In this document: one piece after another, positions 27,716-36,448 of the stretch
Layout: the number at the start of each line of letters is the position of its first letter
Numbering within the stretch: position 1 is the first letter of the stretch
DNA from: Sphingobacterium athyrii
GTDB lineage: Bacteria > Bacteroidota > Bacteroidia > Sphingobacteriales > Sphingobacteriaceae
DNA length: 64,000 bases
Assembly: GCF_003071065.1 (NCBI RefSeq)
Contig: NZ_QCXX01000001.1
Location: 310,001 to 374,000 of the forward strand
Direction: 5' to 3'
The notes under the pieces: model-generated
What the model was told of the DNA's origin: nothing
The model's input: only the letters and a program-made list of their open reading frames with translations
The model's database searches: none
Position numbers and translations under genes: made by a program

Positions 27716-29758
27716 TTACCAAACTAAAATTCTTTTTTCTGGGGCAACGTACATTTTAGCTGTTGGCTGTACATTAAATGCTTTATAAAATGCTTCCATA
27801 TTATAGACAGGGCCGTTCACACGGAATTGCTCCGGACTATGTGGGTCGACCTTCAATCGTAAACGCATGCGCTCGTCGCTGCTTTTGACCCGCCATACCT
27901 GTGCAAAACTTAAAAAGAAACGCTGATCCCCTGTAAAACCATCGATCTTCTCATTCCCCTGCCCTTGTTTGGTCAGTTTAAACGCATCGTAAGCAATGTT
28001 CAAACCGCCGATATCAGCCAGATTCTCTCCTAAGGTCAATTCTCCATTGACATGTTGATTATCCAATAAGGTGAAGCTTCCATACAATTTCGCAACCTGA
28101 TTTGCACGTTCGGTAAACTGTTTGGCATCCACAGGTGTCCACCAGTCGTTGAGGTTACCAGCCTTATCATACTGTCTCCCTTGGTCATCAAAACCATGGG
28201 TCATCTCATGACCTATGACAGCACCAATGGCACCATAGTTGATCGCATCATCCGCATTGGCATCAAAGAATGGAAACTGTAGAATTCCTGCAGGGAATAC
28301 AATCTCGTTGTATGGCGGATTATAGTACGCATTGACCGTCGGCGTAGTCATCAGCCACTCTTTTTTGTCAACAGGTTTACCTATTTTACCGACCATCTCC
28401 TTATAAGCATGCTTGGCCGAAGATTGTAGATTCGCATAATAGGTATCTTTTGCAACTTCTACATCGCTATAATCTTTCCATTTTTCAGGATAACCGATCT
28501 TTTTAACAAAAGCTTCCAATTTTTCGATTGCTTTTTTCTTGGTTTCCGGTGTCATCCAGTCCAATTTTTCAATTCTTGTCTTGTAGACCTTTTGCAAATT
28601 ATCGACCAACTCCATCATGCGCTGCTTTGCTTCAGGCTTAAAATAGTCATCCACATAGAGCTTGCCAACAATCTCACCCAGGTTTTCGTCAGCTGAGCTG
28701 ACCATCAATTTCCAGCGTTCTTTCTGTTGCTTCTGTCCATTGAGGGTTTTGCCAAATAGTTCGAATTTTGCATCGCGAAATTCTTTGCTCAGTGCAGTCG
28801 CAGAAGCATTTGCCAAATCCGCTTTTAACTTTGTTTTCCAAACCTCTACAGGTTGCGATTTTAACAGATTGTTTAACGCTAGATAGAACTTAGGTTGCTG
28901 CACCAAAATCGTGTCGGTCTTCACCTCCAAACGGCCGAGAATATCTTTCCAGTTCAAATTTGGGGTTTGTTTCTGGAAATCCTGAACCGCAAACTTATTA
29001 TAATTTTTAATCGGATCCCGCAACTCAACAGGAGTCAGATGGGATTTTGCGATTTCTGTTTCCAGTTTGAGTACTTCTTCGGCAGATTTTTGAGCATTTG
29101 CGCCCTCGCCGATCAACCCAAACAATTTAATCAGATAAGCGAGATAAGCTTCCCTGATTTTTTTGGCTTTGTCATCCTGATCCAGATAATAGCTAGCTTC
29201 GGGTAGATTCAACCCGCCCTGAAAAAACTGCAGTGCATTTTTAGTGCTGATTCGATCATCGGCAGCTACATAAAAACTAAACAGGTCTCCATCCCCCTCT
29301 TTGAATCCATCAGCCGCATAAGCGATTAATTCATCGATATTTTTCAATGCGTTGATTTTTTGGATAGTCCCCTCTATCGGCTTGGCACCAAGTTTATCAA
29401 TGGTCACTGTATCCATACCGCTCGCATAGAAATCGCCGGCTTTCTGTTGATCCGAACCTTTTTTGCTGTTGGACTGAGCCGCATTTTCCAGCACCGTTTT
29501 CAATTTCTGCAAATTTTCATCTGCCAGAATATAGAACGACCCCCAACCGGTTTCAGAAGCAGGTATCTGGGTATTTTTCATCCATGCGCCATTCGCATAT
29601 TGGAAAAAGTTATCACCGGGACTGACCGTTGTATCCATTCCAGAAACATCAAAAAAATTGGTTCTGACTTCTTGCGGATTCTCCTTGCTCTTGTTGGACT
29701 GACATGACAACATCATTAAGACGACAGAGAGCGTTCCCCATTTGACTTTTTGTATCAT
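27716..29758 (-). CDS. M13-family zinc metallopeptidase (PepO/neprilysin-like), lipoprotein
   Basis: 680 residues, full length. A signal peptide with lipobox LMMLSC anchors it in the envelope. The zinc site is HEMTH in IGAVIGHEMTHGFDDQG (about residue 517), with the third ligand in LGENLADIGGL (about 576). The upstream NAYYNP block for substrate backbone binding is present, as is the C-terminal RVNGPVYNMEAFYKAFNV. It cleaves peptides up to a few kilodaltons. Single gene; function probably periplasmic peptide turnover. Confidence 0.95.
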   Translation of the reverse strand: MIQKVKWGTLSVVLMMLSCQSNKSKENPQEVRTNFFDVSGMDTTVSPGDNFFQYANGAWMKNTQIPASETGWGSFYILADENLQKLKTVLENAAQSNSKKGSDQQKAGDFYASGMDTVTIDKLGAKPIEGTIQKINALKNIDELIAYAADGFKEGDGDLFSFYVAADDRISTKNALQFFQGGLNLPEASYYLDQDDKAKKIREAYLAYLIKLFGLIGEGANAQKSAEEVLKLETEIAKSHLTPVELRDPIKNYNKFAVQDFQKQTPNLNWKDILGRLEVKTDTILVQQPKFYLALNNLLKSQPVEVWKTKLKADLANASATALSKEFRDAKFELFGKTLNGQKQQKERWKLMVSSADENLGEIVGKLYVDDYFKPEAKQRMMELVDNLQKVYKTRIEKLDWMTPETKKKAIEKLEAFVKKIGYPEKWKDYSDVEVAKDTYYANLQSSAKHAYKEMVGKIGKPVDKKEWLMTTPTVNAYYNPPYNEIVFPAGILQFPFFDANADDAINYGAIGAVIGHEMTHGFDDQGRQYDKAGNLNDWWTPVDAKQFTERANQVAKLYGSFTLLDNQHVNGELTLGENLADIGGLNIAYDAFKLTKQGQGNEKIDGFTGDQRFFLSFAQVWRVKSSDERMRLRLKVDPHSPEQFRVNGPVYNMEAFYKAFNVQPTAKMYVAPEKRILVW

Positions 29759-29825
29759 ACTTTATTAGATTAAGAATATAATTAAAGCTAAGCATATTTT
29801 GAAGCCCTTCAAAAATACCAGCCAA

Positions 29826-31334
29826 TTATTTCAAAAGTTTTACTTCGTATAAATCCTTGCGTCGATCTTTTTTAACTTTTACCGTGCCATATTCATGCAG
29901 GTCCCGCAAAGCATACAGGTCCACATCGGCAATCAGCACCATCTCCGCATTGGGAGTCGCTTCGGCCTTGATGGCATTATTTGGAAAGGCAAAATCCGAT
30001 GGTGTAAAGACTGCAGATTGCGAATATTGGATATCCATGTTGTTGACACGTGGCAAGTTGCCGACAGACCCTGCTATGGCCACATAACATTCGTTTTCAA
30101 TGGCACGGGCCTGTGCACAGGTCCTGACCCGAATATAACCATTTTGCGTATCGGTCATAAAAGGCACAAATAGGATCTGCATGCCCTGATCAGCCAAAAT
30201 ACGGCTCAATTCCGGAAACTCCACATCATAACAAATCAGTAGGCCGACCTTACCACAATCCGTATCGAATACCTTCACCTCACTTCCACCGACCATACCA
30301 TAGTATTTAAATTCATTTGGCGTAATATGAATTTTCTTGAATTCATCCAGCTTACCATTACGATGGCATAGGTAAGAAACATTATAGAGTTTCTTATTTT
30401 CCATCAGTGGCATAGAGCCTGCAATAATATTCACGTTATAGGAAACCGCAAATTGCTGGATCCGATCAATAATTTCGGAAGTATGCCGCGCCAGCCTTTC
30501 CATTGCCAATCGCTCAGGAAGGTCGTTATATGGACTCATTAATGGTGTGTTAAAGAACTCGGGAAACATAATAAAATCTGTTCCGTAGTCGCTTACCGTA
30601 TCCACAAAGAATTCGATCTGGTCGTAGAAAGCTTCAATATTATCAAATAAGCGCATCTGCCACTGCACCAGTCCCAGACGGATGGTCTGTTTTGTTGTCG
30701 AGATCGAACGAGTCTCCGACTCATAATAAATATTATTCCATTCCAGCAAGGTCGCAAATTCCATCGACTCAGCATCCTCTGGCAAATAATGTTTTAGGAT
30801 CTTTTTAACATGAAAATCGTTGGAAAGTTGAAATGTCAAAGTCGGATCATATATTTCCTTGCGTTTTACCTTCTCAATATAGACTCTCGGACTCATCTTG
30901 TCCGCATAATTATGGTAATTGGGAATCCGTCCGCCGGCAACGATACATTTTAAGTTCATCTGCTCGCACAGTTCCTTACGTGCATCATAGAGGCGCCGGC
31001 CCAATCGCAATGCACGATGTTCTGGATGGACGAATACTTCGATACCATACAAGGTATCTCCGTCATCGCTATGTTTGCTGAATTTACCGTCATCAATAAT
31101 ATCATAATAACTATCATAGATGTTATTCTTTTTGGAATTGAGGATAATGGACAGCGCACAGGCAACCACATGCCCATCGATCTCTACGCACAATTGTCCT
31201 TCGGGAAATATCTCGATCAGATCCTGAATATTTTCCTTTGACCAGGTATCCCCTACACCATCATAAGCTTGTTCCATTGATTTTTTCAAATCAACATAAT
31301 CCTTCTTTGTCAAGTTGCGCACTTGAATATCCAT
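29826..31334 (-). CDS. GNAT acetyltransferase - carbon-nitrogen hydrolase (nitrilase) fusion
   Basis: 502 residues with two domains. Residues about 1-190 form a GNAT fold with the acetyl-CoA loop in HRALRLGRRLYDARKEL. Residues about 215-500 form a nitrilase/amidase fold with the catalytic triad Glu in MFPEFFNTP (about 257), Lys in EFKKIHITPNE (about 331) and Cys in LLICYDVEFPE (about 368). Branch membership suggests an amidase of the omega-amidase or NAD-synthetase-glutaminase kind, but no substrate is known. It is encoded alone between a peptidase gene and a DUF3467 gene. Confidence 0.92.
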   Translation of the reverse strand: MDIQVRNLTKKDYVDLKKSMEQAYDGVGDTWSKENIQDLIEIFPEGQLCVEIDGHVVACALSIILNSKKNNIYDSYYDIIDDGKFSKHSDDGDTLYGIEVFVHPEHRALRLGRRLYDARKELCEQMNLKCIVAGGRIPNYHNYADKMSPRVYIEKVKRKEIYDPTLTFQLSNDFHVKKILKHYLPEDAESMEFATLLEWNNIYYESETRSISTTKQTIRLGLVQWQMRLFDNIEAFYDQIEFFVDTVSDYGTDFIMFPEFFNTPLMSPYNDLPERLAMERLARHTSEIIDRIQQFAVSYNVNIIAGSMPLMENKKLYNVSYLCHRNGKLDEFKKIHITPNEFKYYGMVGGSEVKVFDTDCGKVGLLICYDVEFPELSRILADQGMQILFVPFMTDTQNGYIRVRTCAQARAIENECYVAIAGSVGNLPRVNNMDIQYSQSAVFTPSDFAFPNNAIKAEATPNAEMVLIADVDLYALRDLHEYGTVKVKKDRRKDLYEVKLLK

Positions 31335-31432
31335 ATAAATCTCCTTTTGAAATAAGTTTCTCTAAAAATAGCAAAAGTCGGGCCCAAGCCCAAATACCAA
31401 GGTAGCCCAGTAACCACAAATGGAGACAAAAA

Positions 31433-31460
31433 AAGGTGCCAATTGTTTTATTGGCACCTT
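31433..31460 (-). terminator. Terminator after the DUF3467 gene
   Basis: An 11-bp perfect stem (AAGGTGCCAAT / ATTGGCACCTT) with a 6-base loop, followed by T on the - strand. Confidence 0.87.
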
Positions 31461-31485
31461 AATTATCGATAGATTATGCTATTGA

Positions 31486-31827
31486 CTATGCTTGACCTTG
31501 AGGAGTTCCGAAAGGAAATGCTACAGTTGGGTCACCACCTTGTTGAGGTTGTTCAGCAACACCTACATCCATTTTAATCGGACCGTTCAAAGCTTCGAAA
31601 CGATTCACGTTATCAACCAATGCACCTAACAAGCGTTTTGCGTGCTCTGGAGTCAAAACGATTCTTGATTTCACTTTTGCTTTTGGCACTCCTGGCATCA
31701 CACGGATAAAGTCAACCACAAATTCTGTATTAGAGTGAGTGATAATCGCAAGATTTGAGTAGATTCCTTCTGCTACTTCTTCTGTCAACTCGATGCTCAA
31801 TTCGTTTTGATTTTGGTTATTTTCCAT
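31486..31827 (-). CDS. DUF3467 domain protein
   Basis: 113 residues, whole length typical of DUF3467. Conserved segments are IELTEEVAEGIYSNLAIITHSNTEFVVDFI, MPGVPKAKVKSRIVLTPEHAKRLLGAL and NVNRFEALNGPI. Widespread small cytoplasmic proteins of unknown function in Bacteroidota. The ends are disordered and rich in Gln/Asn. It lies 37 bp after an M42 peptidase gene on the same strand and may share its transcript. Confidence 0.88.
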   Translation of the reverse strand: MENNQNQNELSIELTEEVAEGIYSNLAIITHSNTEFVVDFIRVMPGVPKAKVKSRIVLTPEHAKRLLGALVDNVNRFEALNGPIKMDVGVAEQPQQGGDPTVAFPFGTPQGQA

Positions 31828-31864
31828 AATAATTCTAAATGATAAGTTAATATAATCCTAAATT

Positions 31865-32983
31865 CTATTTTGTAAATGTTCTAAAGTCCTGTCCATCCTC
31901 GATATTCAACAACGTCTGATAGATCAAACGGATCACATTGTCAACATCCTCTTTGTGCACCATTTCAACCGTCGTATGCATATAACGTAGTGGCAAGGAA
32001 ATCAGGGCAGAGGGAACGCCGCCATTGCTGTAGGCAAAAGCGTCGGTATCTGTTCCTGTATAACGTGAACATGCCTGACGTTGGAATGGAATATTATTTT
32101 CCTCGGCAACTTTCACCAACAGCTTATTCAAGTTGACCTGAACCGCCGGAGCATAAGACAATACTGGCCCTTTTCCGGAGAATAAATCTCCTTGTGTGAT
32201 CTTGTTGATCATCGGCGTTTGGGTATCATGCGTCACATCAGTCACAATGGCAACATTCGGCTTAATGCGATCTGCAATCATTTCAGCACCGCGCAAACCA
32301 ATCTCTTCCTGCACCGAATTTACGATATATAATCCAAACGGCAATTTCTTTTTATTCTCTTTCAGCAGACGAGCGACCTCAGCAATCATAAAGCCACCGG
32401 CACGATTGTCCAGGGCACGTCCAATATAATAACGATCGTTCAGGATCGAAAAGGTATCTTCGTAGGTAATCACACAGCCTACGTGTACTCCTAAAGCTTC
32501 CACTTCCTCTTTGGAACTGCATCCACAATCCAAAAAGATATTTTTTAGGGAAGGATTTTCTTCTTTCTCGCCCGAACGTGTATGAATGGCAGGCCAGCCA
32601 AATACCGCCTTCACAATGCCTTTTTCCGTATGGATGTTCACCCGTTTGGAAGGTGCGATCTGATGATCCGAACCGCCATTGCGTACCACGTATATCAATC
32701 CATCTTTTGTAATGTAATTGACAAACCAGGAGATTTCATCAGCATGGGCCTCGATCACCACTTTATAAGCAGCCTTTGGATTGATTACGCCAACCGCTGT
32801 GCCATAATTATCAACAAAAGTTTCGTCCACATAGGGCTTCAGATAGTCCAGCCATAAACGTTGACCGTCCCATTCAAAACCTGTGGGTGAAGCATTGTTT
32901 ATATATTTTTCAAAAAATGAAAGCGAATCTTTTGTTACGACTGCTGTCGTTTTCGGTTCTTTTTTCTTATTCTTTTCAGCCAT
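31865..32983 (-). CDS. M42-family metallopeptidase (tetrahedral aminopeptidase-like)
   Basis: 372 residues. Cytoplasmic co-catalytic metal aminopeptidase or endoglucanase-like M42 fold. Metal ligands are in VIEAHADEISW (His, about residue 77), GRALDNRAGG (Asp, about 192), the QEEIGLRGAE pair (Glu, about 223), AIVTDVTHD and the C-terminal MHTTVEMVHKEDVDN histidine. The Lys/Glu-rich N-terminus (MAEKNKKKEPKT) is an unusual extra. A -7 box TACTTTTG on the - strand (33035-33042) precedes it. Confidence 0.92.
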   Translation of the reverse strand: MAEKNKKKEPKTTAVVTKDSLSFFEKYINNASPTGFEWDGQRLWLDYLKPYVDETFVDNYGTAVGVINPKAAYKVVIEAHADEISWFVNYITKDGLIYVVRNGGSDHQIAPSKRVNIHTEKGIVKAVFGWPAIHTRSGEKEENPSLKNIFLDCGCSSKEEVEALGVHVGCVITYEDTFSILNDRYYIGRALDNRAGGFMIAEVARLLKENKKKLPFGLYIVNSVQEEIGLRGAEMIADRIKPNVAIVTDVTHDTQTPMINKITQGDLFSGKGPVLSYAPAVQVNLNKLLVKVAEENNIPFQRQACSRYTGTDTDAFAYSNGGVPSALISLPLRYMHTTVEMVHKEDVDNVIRLIYQTLLNIEDGQDFRTFTK

Positions 32984-33034
32984 CTTTTCCTTTTCTATTT
33001 ACTTTCGTCAAAATATGAAAATTTCAATGAAATG

Positions 33035-33042
33035 CAAAAGTA
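33035..33042 (-). promoter_or_regulatory. -7 promoter element before the M42 peptidase gene
   Basis: TACTTTTG on the - strand matches TAnnTTTG and lies 52 bp before the start codon. No clear -33 partner. Confidence 0.45.
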
Positions 33043-33087
33043 AAAATGTTTTTTGGAATATTCCTTTTACATTTCACTTTCATTTTA

Positions 33088-33116
33088 TTGAAAAATAAGA
33101 TTAAACCTTATCTTTA
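33088..33116 (+). promoter_or_regulatory. Predicted promoter for lgt
   Basis: TTG at 33088-33090, an 18-base spacer and TATCTTTA at 33109-33116 (one mismatch to TAnnTTTG), 30 bp before the start. Confidence 0.6.
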
Positions 33117-33146
33117 CCTTAGTAATTTAAACAGACATAAAAAAAT

Positions 33147-33962
33147 ATGAATTCAATACTAAGTGCAATACATTGGAATGTAGATCCTGAGATGTTCAAC
33201 TTTGGCGCATTTGCCCTACGCTATTACGCCTTATGTTGGCTCCTCGCTTTCTTTGTGTCCTATGTTATTATGTTGCGCATTTTCAAAAAAGAAGGCCGCA
33301 CGCAAGAGCAACTGGATCAGCTCTCCATCTATATCTTCCTCGGCACACTGATCGGCGCACGACTTGGTCATTGCCTATTCTACGATTTTGACTATTATAA
33401 AGACCATATCCTGGAAATTTTCCTCCCTTTCAAATGGGATAAAAACGGATTCCAGGTGACTGGTTTCGCAGGATTGGCCTCCCATGGTGGAGCCATTGGT
33501 ATCCTTGTTGCACTCTACCTCTTCTGCCGCAAGACCAAGACTGACTTTTTATGGTTGGCGGACCGATTGGTAGTGGTGGTACCTATCGCCGGTGCGTTGA
33601 TCCGGATTGGTAATTTTTTCAATTCGGAAATGGTAGGGACACCTACAGATTTGCCCTGGGCAATAATTTTTGAACGTCACGACAATATCCCCCGCCATCC
33701 GGGCCAGCTCTATGAGGCCATCGCCTATATTATCATCTTTATTATTATCGGCTCCTTATTCAAATCGAACCCGAATCGTCAAAAAGGAAAATTGTTCGGT
33801 ATTTTTATGGTTTTATTATTTGGTGCGCGGATGGTGTTGGAGCATTTTAAAATTGATCAAGAAGCCTTTGAACAAAGCATGTTGCTCAATATGGGACAGC
33901 TTTTGAGTATACCTTTTATTTTGGTCGGTTTCTATTTTATCTTCCGAAAACCAAAAGCTTAA
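33147..33962 (+). CDS. lgt: Prolipoprotein diacylglyceryl transferase
   Basis: 271 residues with about seven membrane helices. Transfers diacylglyceryl from phosphatidylglycerol to the lipobox cysteine of prolipoproteins in the inner membrane. Signatures: FALRYYALCWLLAFF, LGTLIGARLGHCLFY (essential Arg), FAGLASHGGAIG, the Lgt signature RIGNFFNSEMVGTPTDLPW (about residues 151-170) and RHPGQLYEA (about 183-191). Single gene closed by the hairpin at 34007-34037. It serves the many lipobox proteins seen in this window. Confidence 0.97.
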   Translation: MNSILSAIHWNVDPEMFNFGAFALRYYALCWLLAFFVSYVIMLRIFKKEGRTQEQLDQLSIYIFLGTLIGARLGHCLFYDFDYYKDHILEIFLPFKWDKNGFQVTGFAGLASHGGAIGILVALYLFCRKTKTDFLWLADRLVVVVPIAGALIRIGNFFNSEMVGTPTDLPWAIIFERHDNIPRHPGQLYEAIAYIIIFIIIGSLFKSNPNRQKGKLFGIFMVLLFGARMVLEHFKIDQEAFEQSMLLNMGQLLSIPFILVGFYFIFRKPKA

Positions 33963-34006
33963 AATACACGGCGATCTGAGACAGTTCGCAACGTCAATAT
34001 ATAGCT

Positions 34007-34037
34007 GGCATCTTTCTTACGAAAGATGCCTTTTTTT
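34007..34037 (+). terminator. Terminator of lgt
   Basis: A 10-bp perfect stem (GGCATCTTTC / GAAAGATGCC) with a 4-base loop followed by seven T. Confidence 0.92.
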
Positions 34038-34108
34038 ATCGTTATACTTCAGCTTCTGTTCGACCGCGGTAGCCGCCTGTTCCTACCATGCTCCGCCCTC
34101 TAACCGCG

Positions 34109-34152
34109 ATGAATCCGCGGTAAATCCGACATGAGTCCGTGGTAAGTCCGAG
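34109..34152. repeat. Imperfect 22-bp tandem repeat
   Basis: Two directly adjacent copies (34109-34130 and 34131-34152) agree at 18 of 22 positions; cores are AATCCGCGGTAAATCCGA and AGTCCGTGGTAAGTCCGA. Three of the differences are A/G or C/T transitions. Confidence 0.75.
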
Positions 34153-34429
34153 TCTATCACGCATTTACCATAAACCCATCCCGCTTCCATATTGCTGGCA
34201 CCTGCCTTCTGATGCGAAGCAGCCCCGAATTATTCTGCTATCAAGAGTGAATACTCCTCAATTAGCGCTAATCACATGGACTGTATATGCGATAAAAATA
34301 AGTCAAATACAATAAGCTAAATTCGATTCATAAACAAAATCACCTTGTTTTTTTCAAAGACTCCAAAGATTACTATATTTAGGCTTCTTTAATGAGCAAA
34401 ATTTTTACAACAAGAAACTTAAGCCTAAA

Positions 34430-35620
34430 ATGAGTCTAGAAAAGTGCGCATCCGTCGAAGCGAACGAAAACATGCTTCAATACAATGGTAAATATGGTGA
34501 GTATGGTGGATCTTATATCCCACCTGTCCTGGAAAATCAGTTAAACAAATTAGCCGATTTTTTTGACAGCCATGTTCAGAAAGAAGAATTCCAAAAAGAA
34601 TTCATCTCCATCCTCAAACACTATGTAGGACGTCCCTCACCTTTGTATTTTGCAAAGAATCTGAGTGAATATGTAGGTTCCAGGATCTACTTAAAGCGGG
34701 AAGACCTGAATCATACCGGTTCGCACAAAATCAACAATTGTATCGGTCAGATCTTGTTGGCAAAACAAATGGGCGCGACGGAAATTATTGCCGAAACCGG
34801 AGCTGGTCAGCATGGAGTTGCAACCGCGACTGCCGCTGCTCTCTTAAATATTCCCTGCAAGGTCTTTATGGGCGAAATTGATGCCGCCCGTCAAGCCTTG
34901 AATGTGAAACGGATGGAGTTGTTGGGTGCTGAGGTTGTCACAACAAATCTAGGAAGCCGAACACTTAAAGATGCTGTTGACGCCGCGTTGATGTATTATG
35001 TCGAAAACCCAACATCGTATTATCTTCTTGGTTCACATGTCGGACCGCATCCCTATCCTAAAATGGTGGGCTATTTTCAGAGTGTGATCGGCAAAGAAGC
35101 CCGACAACAAATTCTTGAACAGGAAGGACGCCTTCCAGACAGTATCTTTGCCTGTGTAGGCGGTGGATCAAATGCCATTGGATTATTTTCAGGTTTTCTG
35201 GATGATCAGGAAGTTGAGATCAATGGCGGTGAAGGCGGCGGCTCGGGTACTTACCCTAAAACAGCTGCTACCCTATCGTTTGGTAAACCGACCGTATTTC
35301 AGGGCACCTATTCCTACTGCCTTGTTGACGATACAGGCAATCCGATCCCATCCACATCCGTATCAGCTGGACTGGATTACCCGGGCATCTCGCCACAGCA
35401 TGCCGCTTTAAAAGACAGCAATCGGGCCAACTATTATCCGGTTACGGACGACGAAGCGATCGCCGCCTATAAATTGCTTTCCAAATTAGAAGGAATCATC
35501 CCGGCAATTGAGTCTTCACATGCTGTTGCCCTAGCGGTCAAACTATTGAAAGATAAAAACAAACTTGCTATCGTTAATCTGTCTGGCCGCGGAGACAAGG
35601 ATGTCGACCGTGAATTTTAA
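34430..35620 (+). CDS. trpB: Orphan tryptophan synthase beta chain
   Basis: 396 residues. PLP enzyme that condenses indole and serine to tryptophan. The PLP lysine lies in LNHTGSHKINN, the catalytic glutamate in AETGAGQHGVATA, the phosphate loop is GGGSNAIG and the pyridine-side serine is in NLSGRGDKDVDREF. The monovalent-cation/alpha-contact block SAGLDYPGISPQHA is intact. The region after the phosphate loop (INGGEGGGSGTYPKTAATLSFG) diverges from the canonical GVEPAG pattern. No trpA or other trp gene is nearby, so this is an isolated copy; it may be a second TrpB with altered function or the partner of a distant trpA. Confidence 0.92.
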   Translation: MSLEKCASVEANENMLQYNGKYGEYGGSYIPPVLENQLNKLADFFDSHVQKEEFQKEFISILKHYVGRPSPLYFAKNLSEYVGSRIYLKREDLNHTGSHKINNCIGQILLAKQMGATEIIAETGAGQHGVATATAAALLNIPCKVFMGEIDAARQALNVKRMELLGAEVVTTNLGSRTLKDAVDAALMYYVENPTSYYLLGSHVGPHPYPKMVGYFQSVIGKEARQQILEQEGRLPDSIFACVGGGSNAIGLFSGFLDDQEVEINGGEGGGSGTYPKTAATLSFGKPTVFQGTYSYCLVDDTGNPIPSTSVSAGLDYPGISPQHAALKDSNRANYYPVTDDEAIAAYKLLSKLEGIIPAIESSHAVALAVKLLKDKNKLAIVNLSGRGDKDVDREF

Positions 35621-35640
35621 TAGATCACTGAATAATTTAG

Positions 35641-35683
35641 ATAGCCATAGCAGATTGCTCATAAGGCACCTCGCTATGGCTAT
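35641..35683 (+). terminator. Hairpin after trpB (possible terminator)
   Basis: An 11-bp perfect stem (ATAGCCATAGC / GCTATGGCTAT) with a 21-base loop lies 20 bp past the trpB stop. There is no T run, so termination is uncertain. Confidence 0.5.
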
Positions 35684-35743
35684 TGATATAAATCCGGGTT
35701 TTCCATGTATGCTAACCGTTCCATTTAGATAACAGCGATTCTT

Positions 35744-36286
35744 ATGAAACGAAATAAAAATCGCCACAACTGGCTAAAAATCATTACTACGGTATTCCTC
35801 CTATTGATTCTTGGGATTACCGTCTATAACCTTTATCCTGAACCCCGCTTACCAAAAAATGCGGTGGTTGACAAACTTGTGGTCTATAAATCCAAACGAA
35901 TCCTATCAGCTTATGCGCAAGGCAAATTGCTCAAATCCTACCGAATATCGCTGGGCGGAGAGCCGATTGGAGCTAAAAAAATCGAAGGTGATTTAAAGAC
36001 ACCGGAAGGATTATATTATATCAACGATAAAAATCAGTACAGTGGATATCACAAGAACCTAGGGATTTCGTATCCGAATGATCAGAATATCGCCTATGCC
36101 AGATCTTTGGGCAAAACCGCGGGTGGTGACATCAAAATCCATGGCTTAAGAAATGGAATGGGCTTTATCGGGAAATTACAACGTTGGACAGACTGGACAT
36201 TCGGCTGCATGGCGTTAACCAACACAGAAATTGATGAACTTTATCAGGCCGTTCCCATCGGTACCCCTATTGCGATTAATCCCTAA
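35744..36286 (+). CDS. L,D-transpeptidase (YkuD family), membrane-anchored
   Basis: 180 residues. An N-terminal signal anchor (WLKIITTVFLLLILGITVYNL) is followed by one YkuD domain. The catalytic block shows His133 in IKIHGLRNG and Cys155 in DWTFGCMALTN, the HxxG...GC pattern of L,D-transpeptidases. These enzymes form 3-3 cross-links in peptidoglycan or attach proteins; in this short single-domain group the role may be murein editing. Encoded alone, after a hairpin that separates it from trpB. Confidence 0.93.
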   Translation: MKRNKNRHNWLKIITTVFLLLILGITVYNLYPEPRLPKNAVVDKLVVYKSKRILSAYAQGKLLKSYRISLGGEPIGAKKIEGDLKTPEGLYYINDKNQYSGYHKNLGISYPNDQNIAYARSLGKTAGGDIKIHGLRNGMGFIGKLQRWTDWTFGCMALTNTEIDELYQAVPIGTPIAINP

Positions 36287-36448
36287 GGTTGATCAGCATG
36301 GCAGTTCCATCGGCTAGACAGGCTGTATGGATGGCTCGGCAGAAGGCACCAAAAAGCTACAACATATCACCTAAATCTTACAACAGAAATGTCCGATTAA
36401 TTTGCGATTTTTGGGTTTGGATTTGTAACTTGTATTAAAAAAAATCGG

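Larger units (their letters stand above)
33963..34429. other. Long intergenic region with a terminator and a GC-rich tandem repeat
   Basis: About 467 bp between lgt and trpB. It contains the lgt terminator (34007-34037), then a GC-rich block of about 34050-34230 unlike the AT-rich flanks, with CCGCGGTA-like units and a 22-bp tandem duplication (34109-34152). The last 170 bp are AT-rich and should hold the trpB promoter, though no element matches well. No protein-coding frame is seen. Confidence 0.55.
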
